Assembly: GCA_942493265.1 (NCBI GenBank)
Contig: OW818688.1
Span: forward strand, 3,968,001 to 4,032,000
From: UBA12481 sp942493265
GTDB lineage: Bacteria > Bacteroidota > Bacteroidia > Bacteroidales > UBA12481
Reading direction: 5' to 3'
Length of the DNA: 64,000 nt
The translations under genes and the position numbers were made by a program. Shown here piece after piece: positions 7,954-17,088 of the stretch (position 1 is its first letter; the number at the start of each line of letters is the position of its first letter). Under the pieces are notes generated by a model. That model was not told the DNA's origin. It made no database searches and was given only the letters and a program-made list of their open reading frames with translations.

Positions 7954-9948
7954 TTAGCGATAAACACTCAGTTCAGTTATGGAAGTAAAACCGGAAACCT
8001 GTTTAGTATATTTATTCCAGTGATCCTGAATTTTGGCATCTCCGATGATTCTGATGGCTCTGGTTTCGACAGGGTCAAAAGTGATCACATATTCAACGAA
8101 GTGAGGTTGAAAGAATACGATGTCGGTTTTCGGAAGCGGAGGATCTACCCTGGTCCCCAGGACCGGCTTCCACTGACCAACTTCATCCAGATATTGCACA
8201 TTCAGCGAAGTAAACCATCCTCCGAATTCCTCGAGGCATCCGGTATGAAAGGCCAGCATGCTGATTTTCTGCGGTACATCCCAGCCAAAACCATAATAGT
8301 CCACTTTCGGTATCCTGGTTTTTGCAGCCAGGCTGTAAAAAACAGAACCGGCACCAGCCACTTTGCCGTCGTTGATCACATCCACTGTTTTGGCATACAT
8401 GGATTTACCGAATGTATACCAGCAGGAGTCCAGCACGCTTTCATTGAGCTGCTGAACGTTGGCCAGAATGGTATCGGCTGTGGGTGCAATATTGGCGGAC
8501 CGCACCAGGAGGGTAAAATCCCTGGTTATTTTTTCTTTCCCATTATCGAGTTGCAGGGTAATTTTTGAATATCCGGCAGTTTTCGGCATCCCGGAGAGTT
8601 TCCCATTTGAAAAAGTGAGACCAGCCGGCATTTGTCCGGAAATCAGGCTCCAGTTGTAATCTTTATTGGCATCGGTATAAAAATCAAAATCCACTTTCTT
8701 GCCAATTTCCATCCTGGGCAGCGGCCCGATGTAAAACTCCACCGGAGCATTGTAAACGGCATTCGTATTGATTGTGAGCACCTCTCTGCCGGATTTGCCG
8801 CTGATTTTGCCTCCCTTTTTCACCACCAGGTCAATGGTTTCCTTCAGGGTGAGGTCTACGATATCAGAAATCTTTGCGTCAGGAAGGTCGTACCGGGTAA
8901 TATTAACATAGTTGTCGTTGAATGGTTCTTTCCATCCGGCTACCGGCAGATACAGGTTTTCCGGCAATCCTTTCATTCCATTGATCACGCCGAGCAAGCC
9001 CGCAACCGTTGCAGCCTGGTTGTCGGCATCAAAACCCAGGGCACAGCACAGATCCAGGGTAAGCTGAAAATCCCCGCCGCCATACAGCATGCCCAGAATG
9101 GCGCATGCGCCGTTGAGGTTGGCATTCCAGATGGTCTTGGTCAGATCCGGCTCATCAACATAATATTTTTGTGCCATATCCTTCCAGGCAGCCTTCCAGT
9201 TGGTAGGATATTTTGCATGCAATGCTATCATGTCCCGCACTGTTGCAGCAAAACGGCCGCCCGGGGGCAATGCATTCAACCCGGTTTGGATCAGTTTATT
9301 GATGTCGTGTTCGAAAAATGCAGCCGAGTACATGGCACCGTACAAGATGGTAGGTTCCACACCCCACTCATCACTGGTTATCCGGGCTACCCAATCGGAT
9401 TTTGATGCTGAATATTTCACCATTCCGGGTGCGGTAACGGCCCAAACCTCATTAATCAGCTGAGGATCTATCTGATACCAGTGAGGGTTTAACTTTTGGC
9501 TGCCGGTGAAAGGCGGAGTATAACCGAAATGCATCAGTCCGAGAGCCCCGCGGTTGGCAAGCCAAACCCGGTCGCGGATATGGTACAGCCAGGCATCGCG
9601 CAGTTGAGCATAGGTTGGTTCGGGCCCAAACTTCTGCATTTGAAGAAGATACATATATTCAACATCCGTATCATCATCAGAAAAAGCACCGTTGTACTGT
9701 TTCAGTTTATCCAGGTTTTTGGTATATCCGTATGGCCAGCTTTCGGCGCCGGGGGCATTGACATATTTCCCTTCATGCGGCAATCCGTAAATATTACCGA
9801 TCATCTGCCCGATCCAGTTCGCCTCGATCTTATCTCGCAATTCACTCACTTTTATCCGTTTTACCTGAAATGCGTATGCATCAGTTTGATTCACGCCGGA
9901 AAGCGCGACAGCAAGAATAATAACCGGCAGAATTGATCTCTTTATCAT
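7954..9948 (-). CDS. Exported ADP-ribosylglycohydrolase-family protein with Ig-like and discoidin-like modules
   Basis: A 664-residue, more distant member of the same family. It has an ordinary signal peptide and no lipobox. The hydrolase domain (about 30-390) has the classic first metal motif DDDTD at 91-95 and the second one GFDADNQAAT at 305-314. Residues about 400-490 look like a putative Ig domain (MPAGLTFSNGKLSGMPKTAG is typical of He_PIG modules). Residues about 495-664 resemble an F5/8 type C or discoidin-like beta-sandwich (GWFTSLNVQYLDE, RAIRIIGDA), a fold that often binds carbohydrate. The start is 3 bp after the susD-like stop, so it belongs to the SusCD transcription unit. It lacks the HADDxDFQIEADF block of the two lipoprotein paralogues, which points to a different substrate face. 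Confidence 0.8.
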   Translation of the reverse strand: MIKRSILPVIILAVALSGVNQTDAYAFQVKRIKVSELRDKIEANWIGQMIGNIYGLPHEGKYVNAPGAESWPYGYTKNLDKLKQYNGAFSDDDTDVEYMYLLQMQKFGPEPTYAQLRDAWLYHIRDRVWLANRGALGLMHFGYTPPFTGSQKLNPHWYQIDPQLINEVWAVTAPGMVKYSASKSDWVARITSDEWGVEPTILYGAMYSAAFFEHDINKLIQTGLNALPPGGRFAATVRDMIALHAKYPTNWKAAWKDMAQKYYVDEPDLTKTIWNANLNGACAILGMLYGGGDFQLTLDLCCALGFDADNQAATVAGLLGVINGMKGLPENLYLPVAGWKEPFNDNYVNITRYDLPDAKISDIVDLTLKETIDLVVKKGGKISGKSGREVLTINTNAVYNAPVEFYIGPLPRMEIGKKVDFDFYTDANKDYNWSLISGQMPAGLTFSNGKLSGMPKTAGYSKITLQLDNGKEKITRDFTLLVRSANIAPTADTILANVQQLNESVLDSCWYTFGKSMYAKTVDVINDGKVAGAGSVFYSLAAKTRIPKVDYYGFGWDVPQKISMLAFHTGCLEEFGGWFTSLNVQYLDEVGQWKPVLGTRVDPPLPKTDIVFFQPHFVEYVITFDPVETRAIRIIGDAKIQDHWNKYTKQVSGFTSITELSVYR

Positions 9949-9951
9949 GGA

Positions 9952-11457
9952 TTAAATTGGATTTTGAACAAGATTGGAATTGGTTGCCAGCACCGATTGC
10001 GGAATCGGGAACAGTTTTTCATTTGGACCCGATGACGGTTTGTTCCACCAGGTATTTCCCCAGGTACCGAACCGGATCTGATCCTGACGCCGGTGTCCTT
10101 CCCAGGCAAACTCCCTTCCAAGTTCATTCAGGAATTCCGTCGCGGTGAGATCCGATTCCTGAAACGGCTGAAGACCTGCACGGGTTCTGATCTTCTGAAG
10201 ATCAGGATCACTCAGCATTTCCCCGGCACGACCCAGTCGCCACAACGCCTCAAGCCGTGTATAGAGCACATCTGCATAACGGAATAGCACAAAGTCATTC
10301 TCCATATCCGTGGTATAATACTCTAAACCGTCCTGATACTCATATTTTGCACAACGGGCGCCTTCCCATTTTTTTCGGGCCATGTAATTACCTACTGTAG
10401 TGGTATATATAAACGGAACGCCATCAATGATGATATCGTTTCCGTTTTTATCTTTCTGTTGTCCAAAGAGAAATGAGTTTCGCCGGATATCATTTTCAGC
10501 ATATTTATCGAGAAATCCGGGCTCCAGGATAAACTCATCCCACATCTGGCCCTTAAATCCGAAAGTCGCCCGGCTGGCATCGTTCAGCGTAAGCGTATAC
10601 CAGTATAGGTGATCTTTGGTAAAGATGGAATTCATGGGGATCACAAAGATATTCTCCAGAGAGGCTTCATTATGAACCTTAAAGTTTGCAAAGTAATCAT
10701 CTTCAATCTTATAGCCATTGATTGCGATAACTTTATCACAGGCATCTACGGATTGCTGAAACCTGTCCTCCCCGATCCATTCCTGGGCATTCAGATAGAG
10801 TTTTGCCAGCAGGGTGTAAGCCATGCCCTGTGTAACACGACCGTAATAGGACGGTCCGGGCTGAACCTGCAGTTTCTCCATATTATCCAGAATATCCTTC
10901 TCGATATAGTCAAACACATATTTCCTTCCCTTTTGCTCCGGAAGGTTTTTATCGGTAAAGTCAATGGAGAATGGGATATTACCCCAGTTATCCATTCCCC
11001 AGTAATACAGGAATGCCCGCAGAATTTTAATTTCTGCAACAATGCGATCCTTTTCAGGGAAAGTGATATCGGTTTCTTCAGTCTCATAGATGACCTCATT
11101 GCATGCGCTGATCCCTTCAAAAACGAACTCCCACGCCAGGGTAAGAATTTTATTGGTCGGGCTGATGCGATGGGTATGCATCTCATTCCAACGCCCGTTG
11201 TCCCAAACGAAACCATCATCGCGACCGGGGGCGACCATTTCATCGGAGGCCATTTCGTTCAGTGACCAGAGACTGAATTCCTCCGGGTACGGCTGTAGCT
11301 TGGTGTACGCCCGTCCGGCGTTCATCAGCACATCTTTTTCTGATCTGAAGAATTTATCCAACGGGATATCGGAAAACACCTCTTCTTCAAGATTGGTGCA
11401 GGAAGCCAAAGCGATTGTTAAACACATGGCCTGCATCGTATATTTTAAAATTTTCAT
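9952..11457 (-). CDS. susD-like: SusD/RagB-family outer-membrane glycan-binding lipoprotein
   Basis: A 501-residue protein with a lipoprotein signal (LTIALASC, Cys20). The mature N-terminus is acidic (TNLEEE), the pattern used for export of lipoproteins to the cell surface in Bacteroidota. Tetratricopeptide-like helices follow (FEGISACNEVI, IKILRAFLYYWGMDNWGNIPF), typical of SusD/RagB, and the C-terminus has the family ending FAWEGHRRQDQIRFG...LFPIPQSVLATN. It starts 18 bp after the SusC stop, as expected for a SusC/SusD pair forming a lidded importer. It would capture the oligomeric or conjugated substrate for transport into the periplasm, where the hydrolases encoded downstream could act. 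Ligand unknown. Confidence 0.93.
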   Translation of the reverse strand: MKILKYTMQAMCLTIALASCTNLEEEVFSDIPLDKFFRSEKDVLMNAGRAYTKLQPYPEEFSLWSLNEMASDEMVAPGRDDGFVWDNGRWNEMHTHRISPTNKILTLAWEFVFEGISACNEVIYETEETDITFPEKDRIVAEIKILRAFLYYWGMDNWGNIPFSIDFTDKNLPEQKGRKYVFDYIEKDILDNMEKLQVQPGPSYYGRVTQGMAYTLLAKLYLNAQEWIGEDRFQQSVDACDKVIAINGYKIEDDYFANFKVHNEASLENIFVIPMNSIFTKDHLYWYTLTLNDASRATFGFKGQMWDEFILEPGFLDKYAENDIRRNSFLFGQQKDKNGNDIIIDGVPFIYTTTVGNYMARKKWEGARCAKYEYQDGLEYYTTDMENDFVLFRYADVLYTRLEALWRLGRAGEMLSDPDLQKIRTRAGLQPFQESDLTATEFLNELGREFAWEGHRRQDQIRFGTWGNTWWNKPSSGPNEKLFPIPQSVLATNSNLVQNPI

Positions 11458-11475
11458 GGTAGGTTTTGTGTTTGT

Positions 11476-14430
11476 TTAAAATAAGATATTGGCACCAAAA
11501 GTGATGGTGGTGGTACGCGGATAGTAGTACAGGTACTCGATACCCGGCTGAAGTCCGCTCAGATTCACCTCAGGATCAAGGCCTTTGTAGGCGGAAAGCG
11601 TGAACACATCCTGAGCCGTCACGTTCAGGCGGATCTTGGAGATGTATTTCGAATGGACCGGAAGGTTATAACCAATCGAGATATTATCGAGTTTCAGGAA
11701 AGAGGCACTCTCCACATATTTTGAAGAGTATTGACCGATCCCTTTGAAATCAGGATTCTCGAGCTGTGTATGAACAATATTGCGGCCCAGGCTCTGCCAG
11801 TTTTCATAATACAGGCGGTACATGTTCAGCACCTGCCCGCCGATATTTGAGCGGAACGACATGTTCAGGTCCCAGTTGCTGTAGGTAACCGAGTTGCTCC
11901 ATCCCAGCGTGCAGAAAGGATAGGCGTTGCCGATCGGTTCCCAGTTTTTGGGATCGACTTTTCCGATGGGATTGGCGTTCTTGAACTTGTCATATCCATC
12001 CTGATCGACTCCCAGCCAAACCGGTCCGTAGAAGGTACCCAGAGATTTCCCTTCTTCTATTCTGAGGGCATTGAGTGGGAAAGCACCACCGAGCCAGCCC
12101 GTTTCAATATATTTATTGGTGAACTCATCATTGGAGAACTTCACCAGTTTGTTGCTGTTTTTACTGAATGTAACCGTGGTCATCCAGGTAAACAGACTTC
12201 GTTTAACCGGTACCGCATTCAGGGTCAGCTCAACACCGGTATTGCTGATGGTGCCGACATTGGTAAACAGAACCGGATAGATATACGGTGGATAGGAAAC
12301 ATTGTAGGAGTACAGTAGATCTGAACTCGAGCGATAGTAATAATCCAGGAAACCGCTGATCCTGTTGTTGAAGATGGCAAAATCAAGTCCGGCATTCAGC
12401 TCCTGCTTACGTTCCCAGCGCAGGTCGGGATTCGGGTTTGAAGTTGGCTGGTAAGTATTGATCCATTCACCGTTATAAAAGAATTTCCCGGCCGTGCCCA
12501 TCATGATCAGGGATTTGTAATTGGCAAAATCCTGATTTCCGGTTACCCCATAACCCACTCGGAGTTTCAGGTCGTTGACCCATTTTACGTCCGTCATAAA
12601 GTCCTCCTTGTTGATTCTCCAGCCCAGACTGGCTGAGGGAAACCATCCCCATTTGTTGTTCTTTCCGAATCTGGAAGAACCTTCCCTGCGCAGGGAAACT
12701 GAAGCCAGGTATTTCTGATCGTAATTGTACATCACACGGCCAAAAAATGAGATCAGTCGGCTGCTTTCCTTATAGGATCCCATCTCTGCCGTTCCTACGC
12801 CCAGTGCAGATCCATCGCCGATATTGTGGGGCCCGTACAGATCAGAATCGAATCCGGAGTTAGACAGATAAGAGGTATTGGAAACGAGCTCCTGAAACGA
12901 ATATCCCGCAAGTGCCTGAAAATTATGTTCCTTGAATGACTTGATATAATTCAGGGTGCTTTCGTACTGGGTATTGCTGCTCTTGCCGTTATTGATCTCC
13001 GCTTCCCCGCCTTTACCCAGTATGCTTGGATAATACTTGGTTCTGTAGTACAAATCCTCCCAGTCGGACTCCTCAATGGAGAGGAAATTCACCCATTTCA
13101 ATCCATCGGCAAGATTTAAAGTTGCGCGCATATTACCCACTGCATCAGTGGTTTTGCCCTGCCGCGACCGTTCTCTCTGCATTGCTACAGGATTATAATA
13201 CTCGATCCCTTCCATCCGCGTATAGCCTCCGGAATACACATTCGAGGGGTCGAAAATCGGGCTGGTTGGATTTCTTATAAAAGCTTGGTAGAAGAGGTCA
13301 TAATTAGCGGGTTTATAATCGCGCATGCCATAACTGAGGTTATAATCAAGCGTCAGCAGGCCGCCGATCACCTTTTGTGCGACATTTGTCCGGAGAAGAT
13401 ATTTGTTCGACACATTATCGTTAAGCAAGCCCTGTGCATTATCCACAAAAATTGTTGTGCGGTGAGAAAAGTTCTCGGTGCCGCCGGTAATGGCTATGTT
13501 GTGCTTATGGCTGACCGGCACGGCCCGGGTTATTTCACTGAACCAGTCCACATTATCGCCATAGATATTGATGGCTTTATCGGGCTGATAAAGTTCGATA
13601 GCCTGTCTGAATTCACTGGCTGAAAGGTTTTGAACCCCTCGCGGGGCAACCTGCAATGACAACTGCCCGGAATATTCCACCTTGCTTAAACCGGCCCTTG
13701 CACGTTTCGTAGTAATGATGATAACCCCGTTTGAGCCGCGGGTTCCATAAATAGCGGCAGCAGCTCCGTCCTTTAAAACATCGAACGACTCAATTTCTTC
13801 AGGGGAGATACTTTTCAGGTCGGCACCCGCCACTCCATCAATTATAATCAGCGGACCCTGACCGGATGTAAGCGTATTGGTTCCGCGGAGCATGATCCTG
13901 TATCCAGCCATAGGATCGGCGCCATCAGGTTTTACGATGGTAAGTCCGGCAACTTTACCCTGCAGCAGGCCCATCGGATCGCCATAGCTGCCACGATTGA
14001 AATCGCTTGATTTAATAGTGGCAATGGATCCTGTCACCTCCTTTTTGGTGGTCGAGCCATACCCGATTACCACAACACCATCAAGGTTATGAACCTGAAC
14101 ATTCAGGCGAACATCGAGGGACAGCCTGGTCCCAACCAACACTTCAAAATTCTCATAACCGACATATGAAAAGAGCAGGATCGCACCGCGGGCTGCATTG
14201 ATTGAATACTTTCCATTAGCATCGGTTGTGGTTCCTGCAGCTGTTCCCTTAACTGAAACGTTAACTCCGGGTATGGGATCACTGTTGGCATTATCAACGA
14301 CCGTTCCTGACACAGTTTGCTGCGCAGTATTCTGTGCATGCAAACCAGGTGCAGCCAGCAGAAAAATGGAAGCCAGCAGCAATAACAGCATGCCGGGTCC
14401 GGGTTTGGTAAACCATTTTAATGTTTTCAT
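11476..14430 (-). CDS. susC-like: SusC/RagA-family TonB-dependent outer-membrane transporter
   Basis: A 984-residue protein if started at ATG 14430, which begins MKTLKWF and gives a clean signal peptide ending LHAQ. An in-frame upstream start at 14535 would lie inside the ribokinase gene and lacks a signal. Order of parts: signal peptide, carboxypeptidase-D-like regulatory beta-domain (VSGTVVDNANSDPIPGVNV), TonB-box region (VVVIGYGSTTKKEVTGS), plug domain with the SusC signature IDGVAG and IYGTRGSNGVIIITTK, then a 22-strand-type barrel ending in ...TITFGANILF with terminal Phe. The start codon overlaps the ribokinase stop by ATGA (14427-14430), tying sugar import and phosphorylation translationally. 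Paired with the SusD-like lipoprotein gene downstream. Confidence 0.95.
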   Translation of the reverse strand: MKTLKWFTKPGPGMLLLLLASIFLLAAPGLHAQNTAQQTVSGTVVDNANSDPIPGVNVSVKGTAAGTTTDANGKYSINAARGAILLFSYVGYENFEVLVGTRLSLDVRLNVQVHNLDGVVVIGYGSTTKKEVTGSIATIKSSDFNRGSYGDPMGLLQGKVAGLTIVKPDGADPMAGYRIMLRGTNTLTSGQGPLIIIDGVAGADLKSISPEEIESFDVLKDGAAAAIYGTRGSNGVIIITTKRARAGLSKVEYSGQLSLQVAPRGVQNLSASEFRQAIELYQPDKAINIYGDNVDWFSEITRAVPVSHKHNIAITGGTENFSHRTTIFVDNAQGLLNDNVSNKYLLRTNVAQKVIGGLLTLDYNLSYGMRDYKPANYDLFYQAFIRNPTSPIFDPSNVYSGGYTRMEGIEYYNPVAMQRERSRQGKTTDAVGNMRATLNLADGLKWVNFLSIEESDWEDLYYRTKYYPSILGKGGEAEINNGKSSNTQYESTLNYIKSFKEHNFQALAGYSFQELVSNTSYLSNSGFDSDLYGPHNIGDGSALGVGTAEMGSYKESSRLISFFGRVMYNYDQKYLASVSLRREGSSRFGKNNKWGWFPSASLGWRINKEDFMTDVKWVNDLKLRVGYGVTGNQDFANYKSLIMMGTAGKFFYNGEWINTYQPTSNPNPDLRWERKQELNAGLDFAIFNNRISGFLDYYYRSSSDLLYSYNVSYPPYIYPVLFTNVGTISNTGVELTLNAVPVKRSLFTWMTTVTFSKNSNKLVKFSNDEFTNKYIETGWLGGAFPLNALRIEEGKSLGTFYGPVWLGVDQDGYDKFKNANPIGKVDPKNWEPIGNAYPFCTLGWSNSVTYSNWDLNMSFRSNIGGQVLNMYRLYYENWQSLGRNIVHTQLENPDFKGIGQYSSKYVESASFLKLDNISIGYNLPVHSKYISKIRLNVTAQDVFTLSAYKGLDPEVNLSGLQPGIEYLYYYPRTTTITFGANILF

Positions 14431-15365
14431 ATAGAGCTTTTTACCTGATCCAAATCCAATGATGCCAATTCTGAACGGTAAGGGATCGAAGCCTGTGCAC
14501 CCATCCGGGTAACAGTGATAGCTGCAGCCCGGCAAGCCATTTTAACCGAATCCAGAATTGATTTTCCTTCCGACAGGCCCACGCAAACCGCACCGCAAAA
14601 AGTATCCCCTGCAGCGGTTGTATCCAAAGCATCAACCTTAAATGCCTCAACATAATGATAATCTGAACCTTCCTTGATCAGGGCGCCTTGAGCACCCAGG
14701 GTTACCACCACGATATCCACACCCTTTGCACTGATAATATCAGCCGCCTGCTTTGCGGATTCTATATCCGAAACCTTGATCCCGGAAAGAATTTCCGCTT
14801 CACTTTTGTTTGGGATAATCATATAGAGGTTTTTCAGCAGATTGTCGGACAGTGCCCTGGCCGGTGCCGGATTCAATATCACCCTGAAATTTCCGGCATG
14901 TGCCATTTCAGCCACATATTCAACAGTTTCAATTGGAATTTCCAGTTGCATCAGCACCATTTCACAGTTTTCAAACTGGCCGCTGGCTTTGTTGATATCA
15001 GAGGGTGTGAGGTAGGCATTGGCGCCCGAAGCCACAACTATGCAATTCTCACCATTTGAATCCACCGTAATGAGGGCAACCCCGGAAGGATGCTTCGGAT
15101 CGGAAAAAACATAATCGGTCTTGATATTCTCGGAGGTATACAACATAACTGATTGTTTACCAAAAACATCATTCCCGGTTTTTGAGATCAGTGCTACGGA
15201 ACCTCCCAGACGGGCAGCTGCAACAGCCTGATTGGCACCTTTGCCTCCCGGATTCATAAAAAAGGTTCCGCCTAATATTGTTTCCCCTGGTACCGGAAGC
15301 CGGTCGGCCTTGATAACCATATCGGTATTACAACTTCCTACTACTACGATTTTTTGTGATGGCAT
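14427..15365 (-). CDS. rbsK: Ribokinase (PfkB family)
   Basis: A 312-residue cytoplasmic sugar kinase that transfers phosphate from ATP to ribose, giving ribose 5-phosphate. It shows the PfkB N-terminal motif GGKGANQAVAAARLG at 40-54 and the C-terminal signature DTTAAGDTFCGA with the catalytic base Asp254. Substrate-side residues typical of ribokinase include NTDMV near 13-17 and NPAPAR at 165-170. Length matches the family (about 305-315). It is the first gene of the locus and is the best clue that the sugar released is ribose, although PfkB kinases can accept related sugars. The divergent upstream region (15366-15552) holds small inverted repeats but no recognised regulator gene. Ribokinase family assignment is firm; exact sugar is inferred. 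Confidence 0.92.
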   Translation of the reverse strand: MPSQKIVVVGSCNTDMVIKADRLPVPGETILGGTFFMNPGGKGANQAVAAARLGGSVALISKTGNDVFGKQSVMLYTSENIKTDYVFSDPKHPSGVALITVDSNGENCIVVASGANAYLTPSDINKASGQFENCEMVLMQLEIPIETVEYVAEMAHAGNFRVILNPAPARALSDNLLKNLYMIIPNKSEAEILSGIKVSDIESAKQAADIISAKGVDIVVVTLGAQGALIKEGSDYHYVEAFKVDALDTTAAGDTFCGAVCVGLSEGKSILDSVKMACRAAAITVTRMGAQASIPYRSELASLDLDQVKSSI

Positions 15366-15417
15366 GGTCGTTCCAGATTATTTTAAGTAAATATAAATCA
15401 TGCTTAGTGTAAAAAAA

Positions 15418-15430
15418 ATCAATAATTGAT
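15418..15430. promoter_or_regulatory. 13-bp palindrome upstream of the ribokinase operon (candidate operator)
   Basis: ATCAAT-A-ATTGAT is a perfect inverted repeat of 6-bp arms, 53 bp upstream of the ribokinase start. A second, wider pair (TAGTGTA at 15405-15411 and TACACTA at 15472-15478) flanks it. These could be operator half-sites for a repressor encoded elsewhere, but AT-rich DNA gives such palindromes by chance. I could not find a good TAnnTTTG promoter box in this interval. Confidence 0.3.
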
Positions 15431-15552
15431 ACAATCCGACAATTACAAATCATCATAATTATTAGCCTTTGATACACTATATTACTTAATCATTGTATAT
15501 TACAACTTTGTTTCAGCAACATAATTCATCAATATACTGTAATTCTAATCCC

Positions 15553-17088
15553 ATGTCCAAGCTACAGTCGCTGGTTTTATTAACCCACTCGATGTCCCTC
15601 GCCGAGAAGAAAGCATTCCGGATGCGGTCACAGCGCAGCAAGGCTGCATCCGATTATATAATATTATATGACATCATCGAGAAAAGCAGGAACCAGCCCA
15701 CATCGGCCCTACTGGCGGAATACCAGAAGGAAAGACCCGGTGCGTCGATGGAAACCACAATCAAGTATCTGTATGAATTACTTCTCGACTCCATGCTTGA
15801 TTTAAGGAAGGAGCAGGACAGTTTCTATTTCCTGTTTAATAAAATACTGAAAGCCAGATTATTGTATGAAAAATCACTGTACGATGAATGCTTTAGCCTT
15901 TTGGAGACCACAATCGAAAATGCGGAGAAGTACGAAAACTATTTTGCCCTTTTACTTGCGAGCCGACTGGAGCTCGATTATCTGCTCGCATTAAACTTTC
16001 CCAACCTCAACGAAAAGACTTTATTAAAAAAGCAATTCAGGCTGAACGAGGCACTCAAATATGTTAGAAAGATCAATGAACAATCCTCCCTGTATGAGAA
16101 CCTGAAGCACCGGATAGTCAATAAAGGACATGCACGGTCGCAAAAACAAAAAGACGAACTCAACGATTTGGTTTACAGCGAAATCAGTATAGTTGCATCT
16201 CAGAACCTCGACAATTTCGAGATCACAAAACTCCATCAGCTTTTCCAGTCCAGCTACCTGATCAGTGTAGGGGATTATAAATCCGCATTAAACTCCTACA
16301 TCGAATTGAGCAACCTTTTTGAAACCAACAAGCATCTCTGGAGTAATCCCCCTATCTATTACGTACATACTCTGGAAGGGGTTCTGGAGAGTCTGCGAGG
16401 TATCAGGAATTATGAAGGTATGGCACATTTTATCAACCAGCTGAGGGTGCTCGAAAGCCCATCGGCAGGTTTCAGGATAAATCTCACCTGCATCATCTTT
16501 CTGTATGAACTGTTCCCGCATCTTGATACCGGAGACTTCAACACCTCAATGGAATTGATCAACCGATACGGCGAGTCATTGTTTGACAAGCTATTTACCC
16601 TTAACAAGGCTCGCCAGGCAGAACTTTGCCTATATACATCGCTGGTATATTTCGGAAAATCTGATTTCCAAAAGGCGCACAAATTCCTCAATCAGATCAT
16701 CCTCCGGGGCAAGAATTACTATTACCTGCCCATGTACCGTACGATCCGGCTGGTCAACCTGATGATTTTATACAAATTGGGTGATTTCGACCTGATCCGT
16801 TATGAAATCCGGTCGATGAAACGCGATTCCACCGACACCATAAAGGATTTTAAGATAGAGCGGTTCCTGTTCAAATTTCTGAGTAAGGAACTGCCTGCTT
16901 CCGGTCCGAAGCGTATGCAATTGCTTGAAAAAACTCTTAAGGAATTTGCAATAATCAATCAAAATGTGTTTGAAAAACAGATTCTCCGGATCTTCGACTT
17001 TACCGCCTGGGTGGAATCACTCATCCGCAAGGTACCATTGGCAGACGTGCTCCGGGAGCGTATGACGGCCAATGAAACCCAGCCGTAG
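15553..17088 (+). CDS. Unrecognised protein, probably alpha-helical repeat
   Basis: I do not recognise this 511-residue protein. The ATG at 15553 (MSKLQSLVLL) is preferred over an upstream in-frame TTG at 15493. It has no signal peptide or membrane segment and is rich in Leu, Tyr, Glu and Lys. Helix-pair phrases such as AKSEF-like A/L spacing, YKSALNSYIELSNLFE, FQKAHKFLNQIILRG and LYTSLVYFGKSDF suggest tetratricopeptide-like repeats, especially from residue 200 on. N-terminal LTHSMSLAEKKAFRM resembles the opening of many uncharacterised Bacteroidota proteins. It is divergent from the ribosyl locus and shares its upstream region, but its fold gives no reason to call it the regulator. The stop codon lies inside a palindrome (17085-17110). 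Confidence 0.75.
   Translation: MSKLQSLVLLTHSMSLAEKKAFRMRSQRSKAASDYIILYDIIEKSRNQPTSALLAEYQKERPGASMETTIKYLYELLLDSMLDLRKEQDSFYFLFNKILKARLLYEKSLYDECFSLLETTIENAEKYENYFALLLASRLELDYLLALNFPNLNEKTLLKKQFRLNEALKYVRKINEQSSLYENLKHRIVNKGHARSQKQKDELNDLVYSEISIVASQNLDNFEITKLHQLFQSSYLISVGDYKSALNSYIELSNLFETNKHLWSNPPIYYVHTLEGVLESLRGIRNYEGMAHFINQLRVLESPSAGFRINLTCIIFLYELFPHLDTGDFNTSMELINRYGESLFDKLFTLNKARQAELCLYTSLVYFGKSDFQKAHKFLNQIILRGKNYYYLPMYRTIRLVNLMILYKLGDFDLIRYEIRSMKRDSTDTIKDFKIERFLFKFLSKELPASGPKRMQLLEKTLKEFAIINQNVFEKQILRIFDFTAWVESLIRKVPLADVLRERMTANETQP

Noticed and set aside
8632..9405. Plus-strand open frame of 257 codons opposite the large ADP-ribosylglycohydrolase gene
   Set aside because: Lies wholly antisense to a gene with clear domains, has low-complexity mixed composition and no recognisable motif; a shadow frame.
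10609..11265. Plus-strand open frame of 218 codons opposite the susD-like gene
   Set aside because: Antisense shadow of a confident SusD-family gene; no family motif or start signal.
14431..14535. 35-residue N-terminal extension of the SusC-like protein
   Set aside because: Lies inside the ribokinase gene and would hide the signal peptide; ATG 14430 with an ATGA overlap is far better.
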